Assembly: GCF_019966575.1 (NCBI RefSeq)
Contig: NZ_JAINFK010000006.1
Location: forward strand, 62,001 to 126,000
Length of the DNA: 64,000 nucleotides
From: Oricola cellulosilytica
GTDB taxonomy: Bacteria > Pseudomonadota > Alphaproteobacteria > Rhizobiales > Rhizobiaceae
Reading direction: 5' to 3'
Shown: piece by piece, positions 20,035-29,856 of the stretch
How the letters are laid out: every line of letters begins with the position of its first letter
Numbering within the stretch: position 1 is the stretch's first letter
Program-made: the position numbers and the translations under genes
The notes under the pieces: generated by a model
Databases searched by the model: none
What the model saw: only the letters and a program-made list of their open reading frames with translations
What the model was told of the DNA's origin: nothing

Positions 20035-20904
20035 ATGAAATTGAACCGACTGCTTCCCAAGCGGATGCGAAAAGACGGTCCGTTCATTCCTGTCGTACGT
20101 CTTCAGGGACCGATCATGAGCGGGGGAACGCGGTTCTCGCAGCCACTGTCGCTTGCGACATGTGCGCCGCTGATCGAGAAAGCCTTCGCTGACAAGGACG
20201 CCCCCGCGGTCGCTTTCATCGTCAATTCGCCCGGTGGTTCGCCCGTGCAGTCGCGGCTGATCCACCAGCGCATCCGAAGTCTTGCCGACGAAAAAGGCAA
20301 GCCGGTGCTGATGTTCACGGAGGATGTCGCAGCGTCTGGCGGATACATGATCGCAGTGGCGGGAGACGAGATAGTCGCCGATCCATCCTCGATTATCGGC
20401 TCGATCGGAGTGATCTCCGCGGGCTTCGGTTTCGTCGAAGCGATCGACAAGCTGGGTGTCGAGCGCCGCGTTTACACCGCCGGCAAGAACAAGTCCGTTC
20501 TGGACCCGTTCCAGCCGGAGAAGAAGGAGGATGTCGAGCGGCTTAAGTCGATCCAGCTCGAGATCCATCAGATCTTCATCGACCTCGTCAACGATCGCCG
20601 GGGCGATCGCCTGAAGGACAATCCGGAACTGTTTACCGGAGCGTTTTGGGCCGGCGAGAAAGCCAGGGAACTCGGCTTGGTGGACCACGTCGGCGATATC
20701 CGCGCCTTCGTGAAACAGCGATTCGGCGAGAAGGCCGAGTTACGCGCCATCACTCCACAGCGAAACATCTTCGGACGGAAATCGGCAGCGGGCGTGAACG
20801 TGGTTTCCGCAAATCTCGATCCGGCAGCATTGGCTCACGCAGCCACGGACGGGTTGTTGGCGGCAATCGAGGAACGCGCCCTCTGGGGACGCTTCGGTCT
20901 CTAG
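20035..20904 (+). CDS. S49-family serine peptidase (SppA/SohB-like)
   Basis: A 289-residue Clp-fold serine protease with a Ser/Lys dyad. The family patterns are FIVNSPGGSPVQS near residue 65 and the nucleophile in EDVAASGGYMIAV near 103. The likely general base Lys is in YTAGKNKSVLDPF. No clear membrane anchor or signal peptide is visible, so it is either cytoplasmic or peripheral, unlike E. coli SppA. AAGGA upstream of the start. It lies 50 bases before a small membrane protein that may be its partner or anchor. Confidence 0.88.
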   Translation: MKLNRLLPKRMRKDGPFIPVVRLQGPIMSGGTRFSQPLSLATCAPLIEKAFADKDAPAVAFIVNSPGGSPVQSRLIHQRIRSLADEKGKPVLMFTEDVAASGGYMIAVAGDEIVADPSSIIGSIGVISAGFGFVEAIDKLGVERRVYTAGKNKSVLDPFQPEKKEDVERLKSIQLEIHQIFIDLVNDRRGDRLKDNPELFTGAFWAGEKARELGLVDHVGDIRAFVKQRFGEKAELRAITPQRNIFGRKSAAGVNVVSANLDPAALAHAATDGLLAAIEERALWGRFGL

Positions 20905-20954
20905 ATCGACAAGATATCGGTGGTAACCTGCGGATACAGCGAGCGGAGGAAATC

Positions 20955-21146
20955 GTGCCGCAACTTCTATTTTTTGCCGCAGTCACCGCGGTGGGCGTCT
21001 GGGGCTATCGCGCCTTCCTGAAGGAGGCGGAACGCGTCTCGGCGCGGGTACGGCGCGCCGAGAAGGAGGATCAGACCGGAGCTGCCGGCACGCTCGTCGA
21101 GGACAAGGAGACCGGCGAGTACCGGGTCATGAAATCCGACGAATAA
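20955..21146 (+). CDS. Small single-span membrane protein
   Basis: A 63-residue protein starting at GTG, with GGAGGA 4-5 bases upstream. The N-terminal transmembrane segment PQLLFFAAVTAVGVWGYRAF is followed by a basic-acidic cytoplasmic tail ending in EYRVMKSDE. It was chosen over the longer open frame because that runs antisense-like through the protease gene and has no ribosome binding site. It lies directly downstream of the S49 peptidase and is followed by a strong terminator, so the two form an operon. Function unknown. Confidence 0.75.
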   Translation: MPQLLFFAAVTAVGVWGYRAFLKEAERVSARVRRAEKEDQTGAAGTLVEDKETGEYRVMKSDE

Positions 21147-21148
21147 GA

Positions 21149-21172
21149 AAGGCCGGGTCGAAACCCGGCCTT
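21149..21172. terminator. Bidirectional intrinsic terminator
   Basis: A perfect 10-bp stem AAGGCCGGGT/ACCCGGCCTT with a CGAA tetraloop, flanked by A and T runs on both sides. It serves the S49/small-protein pair on the plus strand and the hypothetical gene at 21196-21612 on the minus strand. Confidence 0.85.
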
Positions 21173-21195
21173 ACTTTGTTGAGGATCGACATCGA

Positions 21196-21612
21196 TTACT
21201 GCGCGAGGGGCTCGCAGTATTGAACCTGGTTGCCGACGACCTTGTAGCAATCCTTGATCTGGATGAACTGCCCGCCGGATCTGACGGTGCGGAGTTCGCA
21301 AGTACAATCCGGTGCGATGCTCACGGATTCCACCGGCGTCCGGCGCTTGGGTCTAGGGGTCGGGAAGCACGGCGCTGCGATACACAGCCGCGCGATGCGC
21401 CGGTCGTCGTCCCTTCTCAGCACTTCGAGCGCCCCGCTTGAGGCCTCCGACCGTTCGGCCCCGCCGCGACCGCCACCATTGTTACCACCATTGTTGCCCC
21501 CTGCCTGCTGAGCAAAAGCGGTTTCAGGGGTGGAAACCAGTCCGGTCAGGCCGATGGCCGGCGCGAGAACAAGAGCGATAAACACCTTCCGGGAAGCGAG
21601 AACGTTTTCCAT
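21196..21612 (-). CDS. Secreted Cys-rich hypothetical protein with Gly/Asn linker
   Basis: A 138-residue exported protein: signal peptide 1-35 (cleavage near ETAFA), a Gly-Asn-rich spacer (QAGGNNGGNNGGGRGG), then a domain with six cysteines (CIAAPC, CTCEL, DCYKV, YCEPL). Probably a disulfide-bonded periplasmic or surface protein. GGAG precedes the ATG. Family not recognised. Convergent with the S49 operon, sharing its terminator. Confidence 0.65.
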   Translation of the reverse strand: MENVLASRKVFIALVLAPAIGLTGLVSTPETAFAQQAGGNNGGNNGGGRGGAERSEASSGALEVLRRDDDRRIARLCIAAPCFPTPRPKRRTPVESVSIAPDCTCELRTVRSGGQFIQIKDCYKVVGNQVQYCEPLAQ

Positions 21613-21839
21613 GAGTTCATCTCCATTGGTTGTCTGTTTCGTTTGCCTCGAACTTCCGGCCGCCGGACTGCCTCGTTTCTGTCATCCGAGCGACCGGAAA
21701 TCTGCCTGCATCATGGATGAGGGACCACCGGCCCGCTGTGCGATCGCGCACAACCCGTTCGAACGCCCTTTCGGGAGCCAAGCTTGACCCGGCAAACCGC
21801 TCATGCGACGGGAGCAGCCGTCAGTTCCGGACCAAACAC

Positions 21840-22772
21840 ATGACCGCGCATACCACGATCGATCCGACCCGCTCGTTTCAGGGCTTGATTCTCACGCTTC
21901 AGAACTACTGGGCGGCGCAGGGTTGCGTCGTGCTGCAGCCCTATGACATGGAGGTCGGGGCAGGCACGTTCCATCCCGCGACAACGCTGCGATCGCTCGG
22001 CCCGAAGCCGTGGAAGGCCGCCTATGTCCAGCCGTCGCGCCGCCCGACGGACGGACGATACGGCGAGAACCCGAACCGGCTGCAGCACTACTACCAGTTC
22101 CAGGTAATCCTGAAGCCGTCGCCGCCCGACCTTCAAGAGCTCTATCTCGGCTCGATCCGCGCGATCGGCATCGACCCGCTGCTGCACGACATCCGCTTCG
22201 TGGAAGACGACTGGGAAAGCCCGACCCTCGGCGCATGGGGATTGGGCTGGGAGTGCTGGTGCGACGGCATGGAAGTGTCGCAGTTCACCTATTTCCAGCA
22301 GGTCTGCGGCATCGAATGCGCTCCGGTCTCCGGCGAACTGACCTATGGCCTCGAGCGCCTGGCGATGTATGTACAGGGCGTCGACAACGTCTACGACCTC
22401 AATTTCAACGGCCGGGACAGCGCCGACAGGATCACCTATGGCGACGTCTTCCTGCAGGCCGAGCAGGAATATTCGCGATACAACTTCGAATATGCCAACA
22501 CCGCGATGCTTCTGCAGCATTTCCAGGACGCCGAAGCCGAGTGCGAGGCGCTGCTCGCGGCCGGCGCACCGGGCGAGAGCGGCGACCTCCACAGATCCGT
22601 ACTGCCCGCCTACGATCAGTGCATCAAGGCAAGCCACGTCTTCAATCTGCTCGACGCGCGCGGCGTGATCTCCGTCACCGAGCGGCAGAGCTATATCCTG
22701 CGCGTGCGCAATCTTTCGCGCCAATGCGGGGAGGCGTTCCTGCTGACCGAGGCCGGTGGGGCCAGCGTCTAG
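21840..22772 (+). CDS. glyQ: Glycyl-tRNA synthetase alpha subunit
   Basis: A 310-residue catalytic subunit of the tetrameric (alpha2beta2) bacterial glycyl-tRNA synthetase, class II. Hallmarks: [59 protein letters not shown], and [19 protein letters not shown]. The start is [10 protein letters not shown] at 21840. The upstream open frame is unrelated. The partner glyS is 3.2 kb downstream, separated by three other genes. Confidence 0.97.
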   Translation: MTAHTTIDPTRSFQGLILTLQNYWAAQGCVVLQPYDMEVGAGTFHPATTLRSLGPKPWKAAYVQPSRRPTDGRYGENPNRLQHYYQFQVILKPSPPDLQELYLGSIRAIGIDPLLHDIRFVEDDWESPTLGAWGLGWECWCDGMEVSQFTYFQQVCGIECAPVSGELTYGLERLAMYVQGVDNVYDLNFNGRDSADRITYGDVFLQAEQEYSRYNFEYANTAMLLQHFQDAEAECEALLAAGAPGESGDLHRSVLPAYDQCIKASHVFNLLDARGVISVTERQSYILRVRNLSRQCGEAFLLTEAGGASV

Positions 22773-22894
22773 GGTCCTTACCTTGGGACCACGCGGCAGA
22801 AATTGCCTACGCCCGTGCCGATTTTCCAAACAGTTGCAATGTCAATCTCATCGCGCTGCGCTATCATCACCCCCCTATTTGAAGGGAGGAAAAT

Positions 22895-23278
22895 ATGACG
22901 CCACACGGAATGGTCCACTGGACCGAGCTCCAAACCCATGATGCGGGGAAGGCGAAATCGTTCTATGGCCACACGCTGGGGTGGACGTTCGATGCGATGC
23001 CGATGCCCGACGGAACGCAGTACCACCTCTGCATGTCGGGCGACGAGATGGCGGGCGGCATGTTCACCATGACCGACCCGCAGTTCAAGGACGTGCCGGA
23101 ACACTGGATGACCTATTTCTCGGTCGATGATGTGGATGCCCGCCTCATAACCGCGAAGGAAGCCGGTGCCACCGTCCTGCGCGAGCCGTTCGACGTTCCC
23201 GGCGTCGGGCGAATTGCAATCTTGCAGGCCCCGGGTGGCGCCGCGATGGGATGGATGACGCCAGCCGAACCCGCGTGA
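22895..23278 (+). CDS. VOC-family (glyoxalase/bleomycin-resistance fold) protein
   Basis: A 127-residue single vicinal-oxygen-chelate fold protein: GMVHWTELQTHDAGKAKSFY opens the domain, WTFDAMPMPDGTQYHLC follows, and the C-terminal half has YFSVDDVDARLITAKEAGA and ILQAPGGAAMGWM. Members bind metal and act as lyases, dioxygenases or resistance proteins, and the substrate is unknown. An excellent GGGAGGA precedes the ATG. Located between glyQ and lemA in the same direction, so probably co-transcribed. Confidence 0.85.
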   Translation: MTPHGMVHWTELQTHDAGKAKSFYGHTLGWTFDAMPMPDGTQYHLCMSGDEMAGGMFTMTDPQFKDVPEHWMTYFSVDDVDARLITAKEAGATVLREPFDVPGVGRIAILQAPGGAAMGWMTPAEPA

Positions 23279-23330
23279 CAAGCAAAGGGCCCTTCGGTAA
23301 CGTCCGCGCGCGCTTACCCGGAGGCTTTGC

Positions 23331-23897
23331 ATGTTCGACAGCAGTCTGATCATTCTTGCGATCGTCGCGGCCGTGGCGATCTACGTTATCGTCACCTACA
23401 ACGCCCTGGTTCGCATGCGCCAGATGGTTCAGGAGGCGTGGAGCGGCATAGACGTGCAGCTGAAACGCCGGGCCGACCTGATCCCCAACCTCGTCGAGAC
23501 GGTTAAGGGATACGCCTCCCATGAGAGCGAGACGCTGCAAAAAGTGACCGAGATGCGCACACGGGCGCAGAACGTGCCGGCGGGCGACGTCTCAGGGCGG
23601 GCCGCGGCAGAAGGTATGCTGAGCCAGGCCCTCGGACGCTTGTTCGCTGTCGCCGAGGCCTATCCGGACCTCAAGGCGAACGAGAATTTCCTCGACCTGC
23701 AGCAAACGCTGGAGACCCTCGAAAGCGAAATCCAGATGTCGCGACGCTATTACAACGGTTCCGCGCGCGAACTGAATGTGAAGGTCGAGAGCTTCCCCTC
23801 CAACCTGATCGCGAACCAGTTCGGCTTCGGCAAGGCGGAATATTTCGAGCTCGACGACCCCGCAGACCGGGCGGTTCCCAACGTCAAATTCGCCTAG
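23331..23897 (+). CDS. LemA-family membrane protein
   Basis: A 188-residue protein with an N-terminal membrane helix ([20 protein letters not shown]) and the LemA core: [32 protein letters not shown] near residues 35-66, then [20 protein letters not shown] and [19 protein letters not shown]. LemA proteins have an extracytoplasmic helical bundle. Their partner is often a DUF2207/TPM-type membrane protein, here the next gene (8 bases). Function remains unclear. Confidence 0.9.
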   Translation: MFDSSLIILAIVAAVAIYVIVTYNALVRMRQMVQEAWSGIDVQLKRRADLIPNLVETVKGYASHESETLQKVTEMRTRAQNVPAGDVSGRAAAEGMLSQALGRLFAVAEAYPDLKANENFLDLQQTLETLESEIQMSRRYYNGSARELNVKVESFPSNLIANQFGFGKAEYFELDDPADRAVPNVKFA

Positions 23898-23904
23898 CGC
23901 AAGA

Positions 23905-25845
23905 ATGCCTTTTTCCGTTCGCAGTCTCGCGGCACTTTTGCTTCTGCTGATCTCGGGCGCGGCGACGTTCGCCGCCGAGGAAATCCTTCTATTTCGCAGT
24001 GATGTGACCGTCCAGCCGAACGGTGATCTTCTGGTCACCGAGACAATTCGCGTGAACGCCGAGGGCTTCGACATCAAACGCGGTATTTATCGCGATTTTC
24101 CGATGACGTTCGAAGATCCATCCGGGAACAGTGCACGGGTCAGGTTTGATCTGATTTCAGCGAAGCGTGATGGCCGCACCGAAGCGAGCCGCGTCGTTGA
24201 GGGGAACCGCTTCGTGCGCGTCTATCTCGGCCAGGAGGAGGTCTTCCTTTCGCCGGGGGTCCATACCTACGAGATCACGTACCGCACCGACCGCCAGATC
24301 CGGTTTTTCGAGGATTACGACGAAGTCTTCTGGAACGCGACCGGCACCGAATGGGCCTTTCCGATTCTGAAAGCCGTTGCGGAGATCGAACTGCCGGACG
24401 GTGCGGTGGCCCTGGAAACGGTGGCCTATACCGGCGGTTATGGTGCTCGCGGCGCAGACGCCCGCGCGACGCTGATCGATGGCGGCAATGCCGTCCTTTT
24501 CGAAACGACCAGACCACTCGGCCCGCGCGAGGGGATGACGGTCGGTGTCAAGCTGGACAAGGGCGTTATCACGCCGCCCTCCAGTCAGCAGCAGCTTTCC
24601 TGGTATGTGCGGGACAACCTGGCAACCTTGATATCGGTTGGCGGAGTCTGCATCGTGGCGTTCTACTATCTCTGGGCGTGGCTGCGTGTTGGCCGCGATC
24701 CGTCACGGGGCGTCGTCGTTCCGCGATGGGACCTTCCGGAGGGCGTTTCGCCCGCCCTCACCCACTATATCTGGAACAAGGGCCTGAAGCGCGGCGGTTT
24801 TCCGGCCATCTCGGCCGCCGCGATCAATCTGGCGGTCAAGGGGTATCTCCTTCTTGAAGACATCGGCGACACGCTGACGATCCGCCAGACCTCAAAGCCC
24901 GTGACGGACAAGCCGCTCCCCGTCGGTGAAGCCGCGTTGATGAGCCGGATCGCCTTTCACGGCGGCACACTGACAGTCGACAAGGCGAACGGCGAAAAGG
25001 TCCAAAGCCTCGCATCGCGCTTCAGAAACGCCATCGAGGGGGAGCATCGCGCCGTCTTCTACCGGTTCAACGTTCTCTGGATCGCTGTCGGCGTCGTTCT
25101 TTCGATCGGCACCATCGTTGCCACCCTCGCCTTCGGCGGACTGAGCGACGCGATGATCGGACTTGTGGTTCCCGCGGTCATTGGCGGCATCATCATTACC
25201 GTCATTATGGTCAACACGGCGAAACGGGCTAGAAGCGGATTTGCCGGAAAACTGCAGCTCGCGTTCGTCCTGTTCGCTATCGGCGTTACGATCGTGAATT
25301 CGGGAATGCTGACGGCGGCCGGCATCTTCGATCTCATCGAAGAACCACTGCAAATCGGCGCAATGGTGACGCTGGTGATGTTGAACGTGCTCTTCTTCTT
25401 CCTGCTCGGCGCGCCGACAAAGATCGGGCGGAAGCGCACCGACGAGATCGAGGGACTGAAACGTTATCTGACGGTTGCCGAGAAGGATCGGATGAACATG
25501 GCCGGCGCGCCGGAGATGTCGCCGCAGCACTACGAACGGCTGCTTCCATATGCCGTCGCACTCGGCGTCGAAAAACCTTGGTCGAAAGCGTTCCAGGCCT
25601 GGCTCGCGGCTGCGGTCGCGGCGGGTGCGGCGTCGGCCGTGGCCTATCACGGCCCGAATTGGTACGGCGGAGACCGCGGTTTCGACATCGGCCGGGTCGG
25701 CGACACGATGGGCGGACTGGCCGGTTCGATGGCGGACAGTTTCACCGCGTCCATGCCCGCACCGAAATCGTCATCGTCCGGTTTTTCGGGCGGCGGGGGA
25801 TTTTCCGGCGGCGGCGGCGGTGGCGGTGGCGGTGGCGGCTGGTAG
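23905..25845 (+). CDS. DUF2207-domain membrane protein with Gly-rich C-terminus
   Basis: A 646-residue protein. Signal peptide at residues 1-23, then a large extracytoplasmic DUF2207 domain (about 24-215) beginning with [20 protein letters not shown]. Membrane segments lie near 240-260 and in the 385-500 region (four hydrophobic segments). A cytoplasmic region follows before the tail [18 protein letters not shown]. The [10 protein letters not shown] ending is typical of DUF2207 proteins. It pairs with LemA. Possibly a membrane-protein quality or cell-envelope function, not demonstrated. Confidence 0.85.
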   Translation: MPFSVRSLAALLLLLISGAATFAAEEILLFRSDVTVQPNGDLLVTETIRVNAEGFDIKRGIYRDFPMTFEDPSGNSARVRFDLISAKRDGRTEASRVVEGNRFVRVYLGQEEVFLSPGVHTYEITYRTDRQIRFFEDYDEVFWNATGTEWAFPILKAVAEIELPDGAVALETVAYTGGYGARGADARATLIDGGNAVLFETTRPLGPREGMTVGVKLDKGVITPPSSQQQLSWYVRDNLATLISVGGVCIVAFYYLWAWLRVGRDPSRGVVVPRWDLPEGVSPALTHYIWNKGLKRGGFPAISAAAINLAVKGYLLLEDIGDTLTIRQTSKPVTDKPLPVGEAALMSRIAFHGGTLTVDKANGEKVQSLASRFRNAIEGEHRAVFYRFNVLWIAVGVVLSIGTIVATLAFGGLSDAMIGLVVPAVIGGIIITVIMVNTAKRARSGFAGKLQLAFVLFAIGVTIVNSGMLTAAGIFDLIEEPLQIGAMVTLVMLNVLFFFLLGAPTKIGRKRTDEIEGLKRYLTVAEKDRMNMAGAPEMSPQHYERLLPYAVALGVEKPWSKAFQAWLAAAVAAGAASAVAYHGPNWYGGDRGFDIGRVGDTMGGLAGSMADSFTASMPAPKSSSSGFSGGGGFSGGGGGGGGGGGW

Positions 25846-25936
25846 CCGGAAGCGTGCCAAGGGATGACAGTGGCGCAAGGGCTTGCTATTCGCCCGGCAC
25901 GAAGACTGATCCCATCCGACCGACCGGACCCCATCC

Positions 25937-28249
25937 ATGCCCGACCTCCTGCTCGAACTCCTCAGCGAAGAAATTCCCGCGCGCATGCAGCGGAGGGCCG
26001 CAGGTGATCTGCGCAAGGCGGTTACCAACGCGCTCGTCGAGGGCGGGCTTACCTATGAGGGCGCGCGCGAATACTGGACACCCCGCCGTCTTACGCTGGA
26101 CGTACGGGGCGTCACGGCCCGTTCGGCAGACCTGAGCGACGAGCGCAAAGGACCGCGGACCGATGCGCCGGAAAAGGCGATTGAAGGCTTCTTGCGGTCG
26201 GCCGGGCTTTCCTCCGTTAACGAGGCCGAAGTGCGAACCGACCCGAAGAAGGGCGATTTCTACGTTGCCGTCGTCAAACGCGAGGGGCGCGCCGCCGAAG
26301 ATATCATTGCCGAGGCCATGCCGGGCATCATCCGGTCGTTCCCGTGGCCGAAATCGATGCGCTGGGGCAAGGCGTCCGCCAATCCGGGTTCGCTGCGCTG
26401 GGTTCGCCCTCTACAGTCCATTCTCTGCACCTTCGGACCTGAGACCGAGGAGCCGCGGGTCATCGTCTTTTCGGTCGATGGCATCGAGGCCGGTAACCTG
26501 ACGCAAGGCCATCGTTTTCACGCGCCCGACCCGATCACCGTCCGCCGGTTCGATGACTATGTGGCCAAGCTGGAAAAGGCGCATGTCGTCCTCGATGGCG
26601 AGCGCCGCAAGGACATGATCCTCACCGACGCGCGCAACCTGGCGTTCGCGCATGGTGTCGAACTGGTTGAGGACGACGCCCTTTTGGAAGAAGTGTCCGG
26701 GCTTGTCGAATGGCCTGTCATCTTGATGGGCGAGTTCCAGACGGACTATCTCGTCATTCCGGACGACGTGATCCGCCTGACAATCAAGACCAATCAGAAA
26801 TGTTTCGTTTGCCGCGATCCCAACACCGGGGCTCTGACCAACAAGTTCGTGCTCGCAGCCAATATCGAGGCGTTCGACGGCGGCAAGGAGATCATTGCCG
26901 GCAATGGCAAGGTCGTGGGCGCGCGGCTGGCCGATGCGCTGCATTTCTGGAACACCGATCAGGCCAATCTGCCCGATCTCGGCGAACTCAAAGCCTCGGC
27001 GGCGAAATTCGATCTGGATCTCGCCAAGCCGCTTGATCAGCGCATGGCAAAGCTCGATCATCTCGGCGTGACCTTCCATGCCAAGCTTGGCACGCAGGGC
27101 GAGCGCGTGGAAAGGATCGCCAGACTGGCGGACGAACTGGCTCCCAAGGTCGGTGCGGACGCGCATCTGGCGCGGCGGGCGGCGGTGTTGGCAAAGGCCG
27201 ACCTGACGACGGAGATCGTCGGAGAGTTCCCCGAAGTCCAGGGTACGATAGGACGCACTTACGCGTCGCTGCAGGGCGAGGATGACCGCATCGCGACCGC
27301 TATCGAGGATCACTACAAGCCAATCGGGCCGTCTGATCGGGTGCCCACTGAACCGGTCGCGATCGCCGTGGCGCTGGCCGACAAGCTCGACACGCTTGTG
27401 GGGTTCTGGGCGATCGACGAGAAACCGACCGGCTCGAAAGATCCGTACGCGCTACGAAGAGCCGCGCTCGGCGTGATCCGGATCATTCTGGAGAACTCCG
27501 TGCGCCTGCCACTCGGAAATATAGTTTGGCCGCATTTTAGGTCAGTCGTTGTTGAGGGCGCCAATAGACTTCAACAACGTCAGGTGGGAAATATCACCAA
27601 TCTTTCAAATGAGGGAATGCCAACTAAACACGCTATTCATTTGGCACTCGACCTTATGGAAAAATTGCCAAGCGCCTCAGCGGCCTTTGATCACTTAAGC
27701 GCCGAAATCCGCAATCACAAGTACGCGGACCTCATCGCCTTCTTCCACGACCGCCTGAAGGTGTATCTCCGCGATTCCGGAGCACGACACGACCTCATCG
27801 ATGCGGTGTTGTCGCCAAGCGACGACGACCTTCTGGTCATCGTGCGGCGCGTCGAAGCGTTCGGCGCAATGCTCGACACGGATGCCGGGACGAACCTCAT
27901 GGCGGGGACCAGGCGTGCGCTGAACATTCTGGCGGCAGAGGAAAAGAAGGATGGCGAGGGCGCGTTCGACGGGCCGGTGGAGCGGTCGCTTCTTGACGAT
28001 CCGGCGGAAAAGGAACTCGCCAACGTCCTCGACTCGGTCGCTCATCACGTAGACGAGCATATTGCCCGGGAAGAATACGAGCCCGCTTTTGCCGCACTGG
28101 CCGAATTGCGTCCCGCCGTCGACGCCTTCTTCGATGGCGTGATGGTCAATGCGGACGATGCCGCCATACGGACGAACCGGCTTCGATTACTGGCTTCCCT
28201 TCGCGAAACGACGCGGAAGCTGGCGGATTTCTCGAAGATCGCCGGATAA
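25937..28249 (+). CDS. glyS: Glycyl-tRNA synthetase beta subunit (with internal AT-rich insert)
   Basis: A 770-residue beta subunit of glycyl-tRNA synthetase, needed for tRNA binding. The start [18 protein letters not shown] is canonical. [20 protein letters not shown] and [20 protein letters not shown] are beta-subunit hallmarks, and the C-terminal anticodon-binding region begins near [20 protein letters not shown]. Residues about 527-588 (27515-27700) form an in-frame stretch of AT-ending and rare codons (ATA, AGA, AGG, TTA) with no counterpart in E. coli GlyS, where only about 20-25 residues separate the flanking motifs. It is longer than usual accordingly. Confidence 0.95.
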   Translation: MPDLLLELLSEEIPARMQRRAAGDLRKAVTNALVEGGLTYEGAREYWTPRRLTLDVRGVTARSADLSDERKGPRTDAPEKAIEGFLRSAGLSSVNEAEVRTDPKKGDFYVAVVKREGRAAEDIIAEAMPGIIRSFPWPKSMRWGKASANPGSLRWVRPLQSILCTFGPETEEPRVIVFSVDGIEAGNLTQGHRFHAPDPITVRRFDDYVAKLEKAHVVLDGERRKDMILTDARNLAFAHGVELVEDDALLEEVSGLVEWPVILMGEFQTDYLVIPDDVIRLTIKTNQKCFVCRDPNTGALTNKFVLAANIEAFDGGKEIIAGNGKVVGARLADALHFWNTDQANLPDLGELKASAAKFDLDLAKPLDQRMAKLDHLGVTFHAKLGTQGERVERIARLADELAPKVGADAHLARRAAVLAKADLTTEIVGEFPEVQGTIGRTYASLQGEDDRIATAIEDHYKPIGPSDRVPTEPVAIAVALADKLDTLVGFWAIDEKPTGSKDPYALRRAALGVIRIILENSVRLPLGNIVWPHFRSVVVEGANRLQQRQVGNITNLSNEGMPTKHAIHLALDLMEKLPSASAAFDHLSAEIRNHKYADLIAFFHDRLKVYLRDSGARHDLIDAVLSPSDDDLLVIVRRVEAFGAMLDTDAGTNLMAGTRRALNILAAEEKKDGEGAFDGPVERSLLDDPAEKELANVLDSVAHHVDEHIAREEYEPAFAALAELRPAVDAFFDGVMVNADDAAIRTNRLRLLASLRETTRKLADFSKIAG

Positions 28250-28256
28250 ACGAATA

Positions 28257-28279
28257 CGCCCGCGCATGTAACGCGGGCG
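28257..28279 (+). terminator. Intrinsic terminator after glyS
   Basis: A perfect 8-bp stem CGCCCGCG/CGCGGGCG with a 7-base loop, 8 bases after the glyS stop. No long T-run follows, so it could also act on the convergent minus-strand gene at 28307-28723. Confidence 0.65.
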
Positions 28280-28306
28280 TCGAGTCTGTTGGCTCGTTGT
28301 GTTCGA

Positions 28307-28723
28307 TCAGCGCAGATCGATGCCGTCGAGGAGGCGATCCTCGATTTCGCGGTCGATGATCTGGTTCTCGAGTTCGACCGGATCCGAGTTGACCAGTTCC
28401 TCCACCCGCTGCTGGGCGCGCTCGTCCAGCGAAAGCACCGGAGCGGGTTCGTCCCTTACGTCGACTTCAACGTCGATCGAGCCGGATTGAGTCGGAGCTG
28501 GCACAAGATCGGCGTCGGACGGATACCCGCCCTCGATCAAGGGAAGGGTCGACGCGCCACCCGGGACACTGACCACCTTGGGCAGAGTGTCAGGATCGAA
28601 TTCAATGAAGACGATCGACGGAAACGCCGAATCCTCGATGATCGCGTAGTCTGATGAAGCCGAGCCAGCCGCGGCGAGGACCGCGGCGCAGGACGCCAGT
28701 GAAAGTGTTCCGAGACGTGTCAT
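28307..28723 (-). CDS. Hypothetical exported protein
   Basis: A 138-residue protein. Signal peptide MTRLGTLSLASCAAVLAAAG (residues 1-25), mature part acidic and helix-rich (VLSLDERAQQRVEELVNSD, EIEDRLLDGIDLR). The start at 28723 is chosen over the 26-residue longer frame because the signal peptide begins there and GGGATGG precedes it. Family not recognised. Divergent from the Sua5-type gene. Confidence 0.6.
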   Translation of the reverse strand: MTRLGTLSLASCAAVLAAAGSASSDYAIIEDSAFPSIVFIEFDPDTLPKVVSVPGGASTLPLIEGGYPSDADLVPAPTQSGSIDVEVDVRDEPAPVLSLDERAQQRVEELVNSDPVELENQIIDREIEDRLLDGIDLR

Positions 28724-28863
28724 GAAACCATCCCCGTTCGTTCTTGATCTGACCCCACGGTAACAGACGTGATTTGAAACCGCGTTTTGGATTTCGTTCA
28801 AATTTTAACGGTCACCGGCGGCTCCGTTGCACACGGTCGCGGGGCCGTGTAGCAGTCGTGCCG

Positions 28864-29856
28864 ATGGAACAGGCCCTTGACGGAAAATCCACGCGCACGC
28901 TTCCGGCGGGCGAAGCCGCGCTTGCCTCCGCAGTGGCTCATATCCTTGGAGGTCAGACAGTCGCGATCCCCACGGAGACGGTTTACGGCCTCGCTGCGGA
29001 CGCCAGCAATGGCGAGGCTGTCGCGCGCATTTTCGCGGCCAAGAACCGGCCCTCGTTCAATCCCCTGATTTGTCACGTGACCGATATTGCGATGGCAGAG
29101 GAGTTCGCGGTTTTCGATCCCTTGTCGCGGGCATTGGCAGACGCATTCTGGCCCGGCGCATTGACGCTGGTTCTGCCATTGAAAGCGCATCACCATATTC
29201 ACCCGCTTGTTACGGCCGGGCTGGACACCGTCGCAGTCCGCGCACCGCAGGGATTCGGCGCGGAGTTGATCGCGGCCGCAGGACGGCCCCTCGCCGCGCC
29301 GAGCGCCAATGCGTCCGGCCGCATCAGCGCTACGACCGCCGAAGCGGTGGCGGAGAGCCTTGACAGCAGGATTTCGCTGATCGTCGATGGCGGGCCGGCG
29401 CGCGTCGGCGTCGAATCGACAATCGTCAAGGTCAACGATAGCCGTATCGACCTCTTGCGACCGGGTGGCGTCCCCGTTGCCGATATCGAGAAGGTCGCCG
29501 GGTTCCCGGTATCCAGAAGCGGCGGGAATGCGAAGATCGAAGCGCCCGGCATGATGCAGTCGCATTACGCGCCGCTAGCGAAGGTACGGCTGAACGCGAA
29601 AACCGTAGAGGAGGGAGAAGCCCTGCTCGGTTTCGGGCCGGAGCGAGCTAAGGGGGCGGAAAGGGCGAAAAAGGTGCTCGTCCTCTCCGAAAACGGGGAC
29701 ACGATCGAGGCGGCCGCCAATCTCTTTGATTTCCTGCGCCGTCTGGATACCTGCGGAGCGCGCACCATCGCCGTCGAACCCATTCCGGATGAGGGTCTCG
29801 GCGAAGCGATCAACGACAGGTTGCGGCGCGCCGCAGCTCCGAGGGATATCCGGTGA
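28864..29856 (+). CDS. L-threonylcarbamoyladenylate synthase (Sua5/YrdC type)
   Basis: A 330-residue enzyme that makes threonylcarbamoyl-AMP for the t6A modification of tRNAs reading ANN codons. The YrdC domain (about residues 17-200) has QTVAIPTETVYGLAADA, IFAAKNRPSFNPLICHV, APSANASGRIS and GVESTIV. A C-terminal Sua5 domain follows with PGMMQSHYAPLAKV, making it the long Sua5 form. The start is placed at 28864 (MEQALDG), although an upstream in-frame ATG exists. GTGA overlap with the next gene. Confidence 0.92.
   Translation: MEQALDGKSTRTLPAGEAALASAVAHILGGQTVAIPTETVYGLAADASNGEAVARIFAAKNRPSFNPLICHVTDIAMAEEFAVFDPLSRALADAFWPGALTLVLPLKAHHHIHPLVTAGLDTVAVRAPQGFGAELIAAAGRPLAAPSANASGRISATTAEAVAESLDSRISLIVDGGPARVGVESTIVKVNDSRIDLLRPGGVPVADIEKVAGFPVSRSGGNAKIEAPGMMQSHYAPLAKVRLNAKTVEEGEALLGFGPERAKGAERAKKVLVLSENGDTIEAAANLFDFLRRLDTCGARTIAVEPIPDEGLGEAINDRLRRAAAPRDIR

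Noticed and set aside
21613-21839. Possible glycine riboswitch or T-box upstream of glyQ
   Set aside because: No tandem aptamer-like or T-box-like conserved sequence was found by eye; only an ordinary promoter-length gap.
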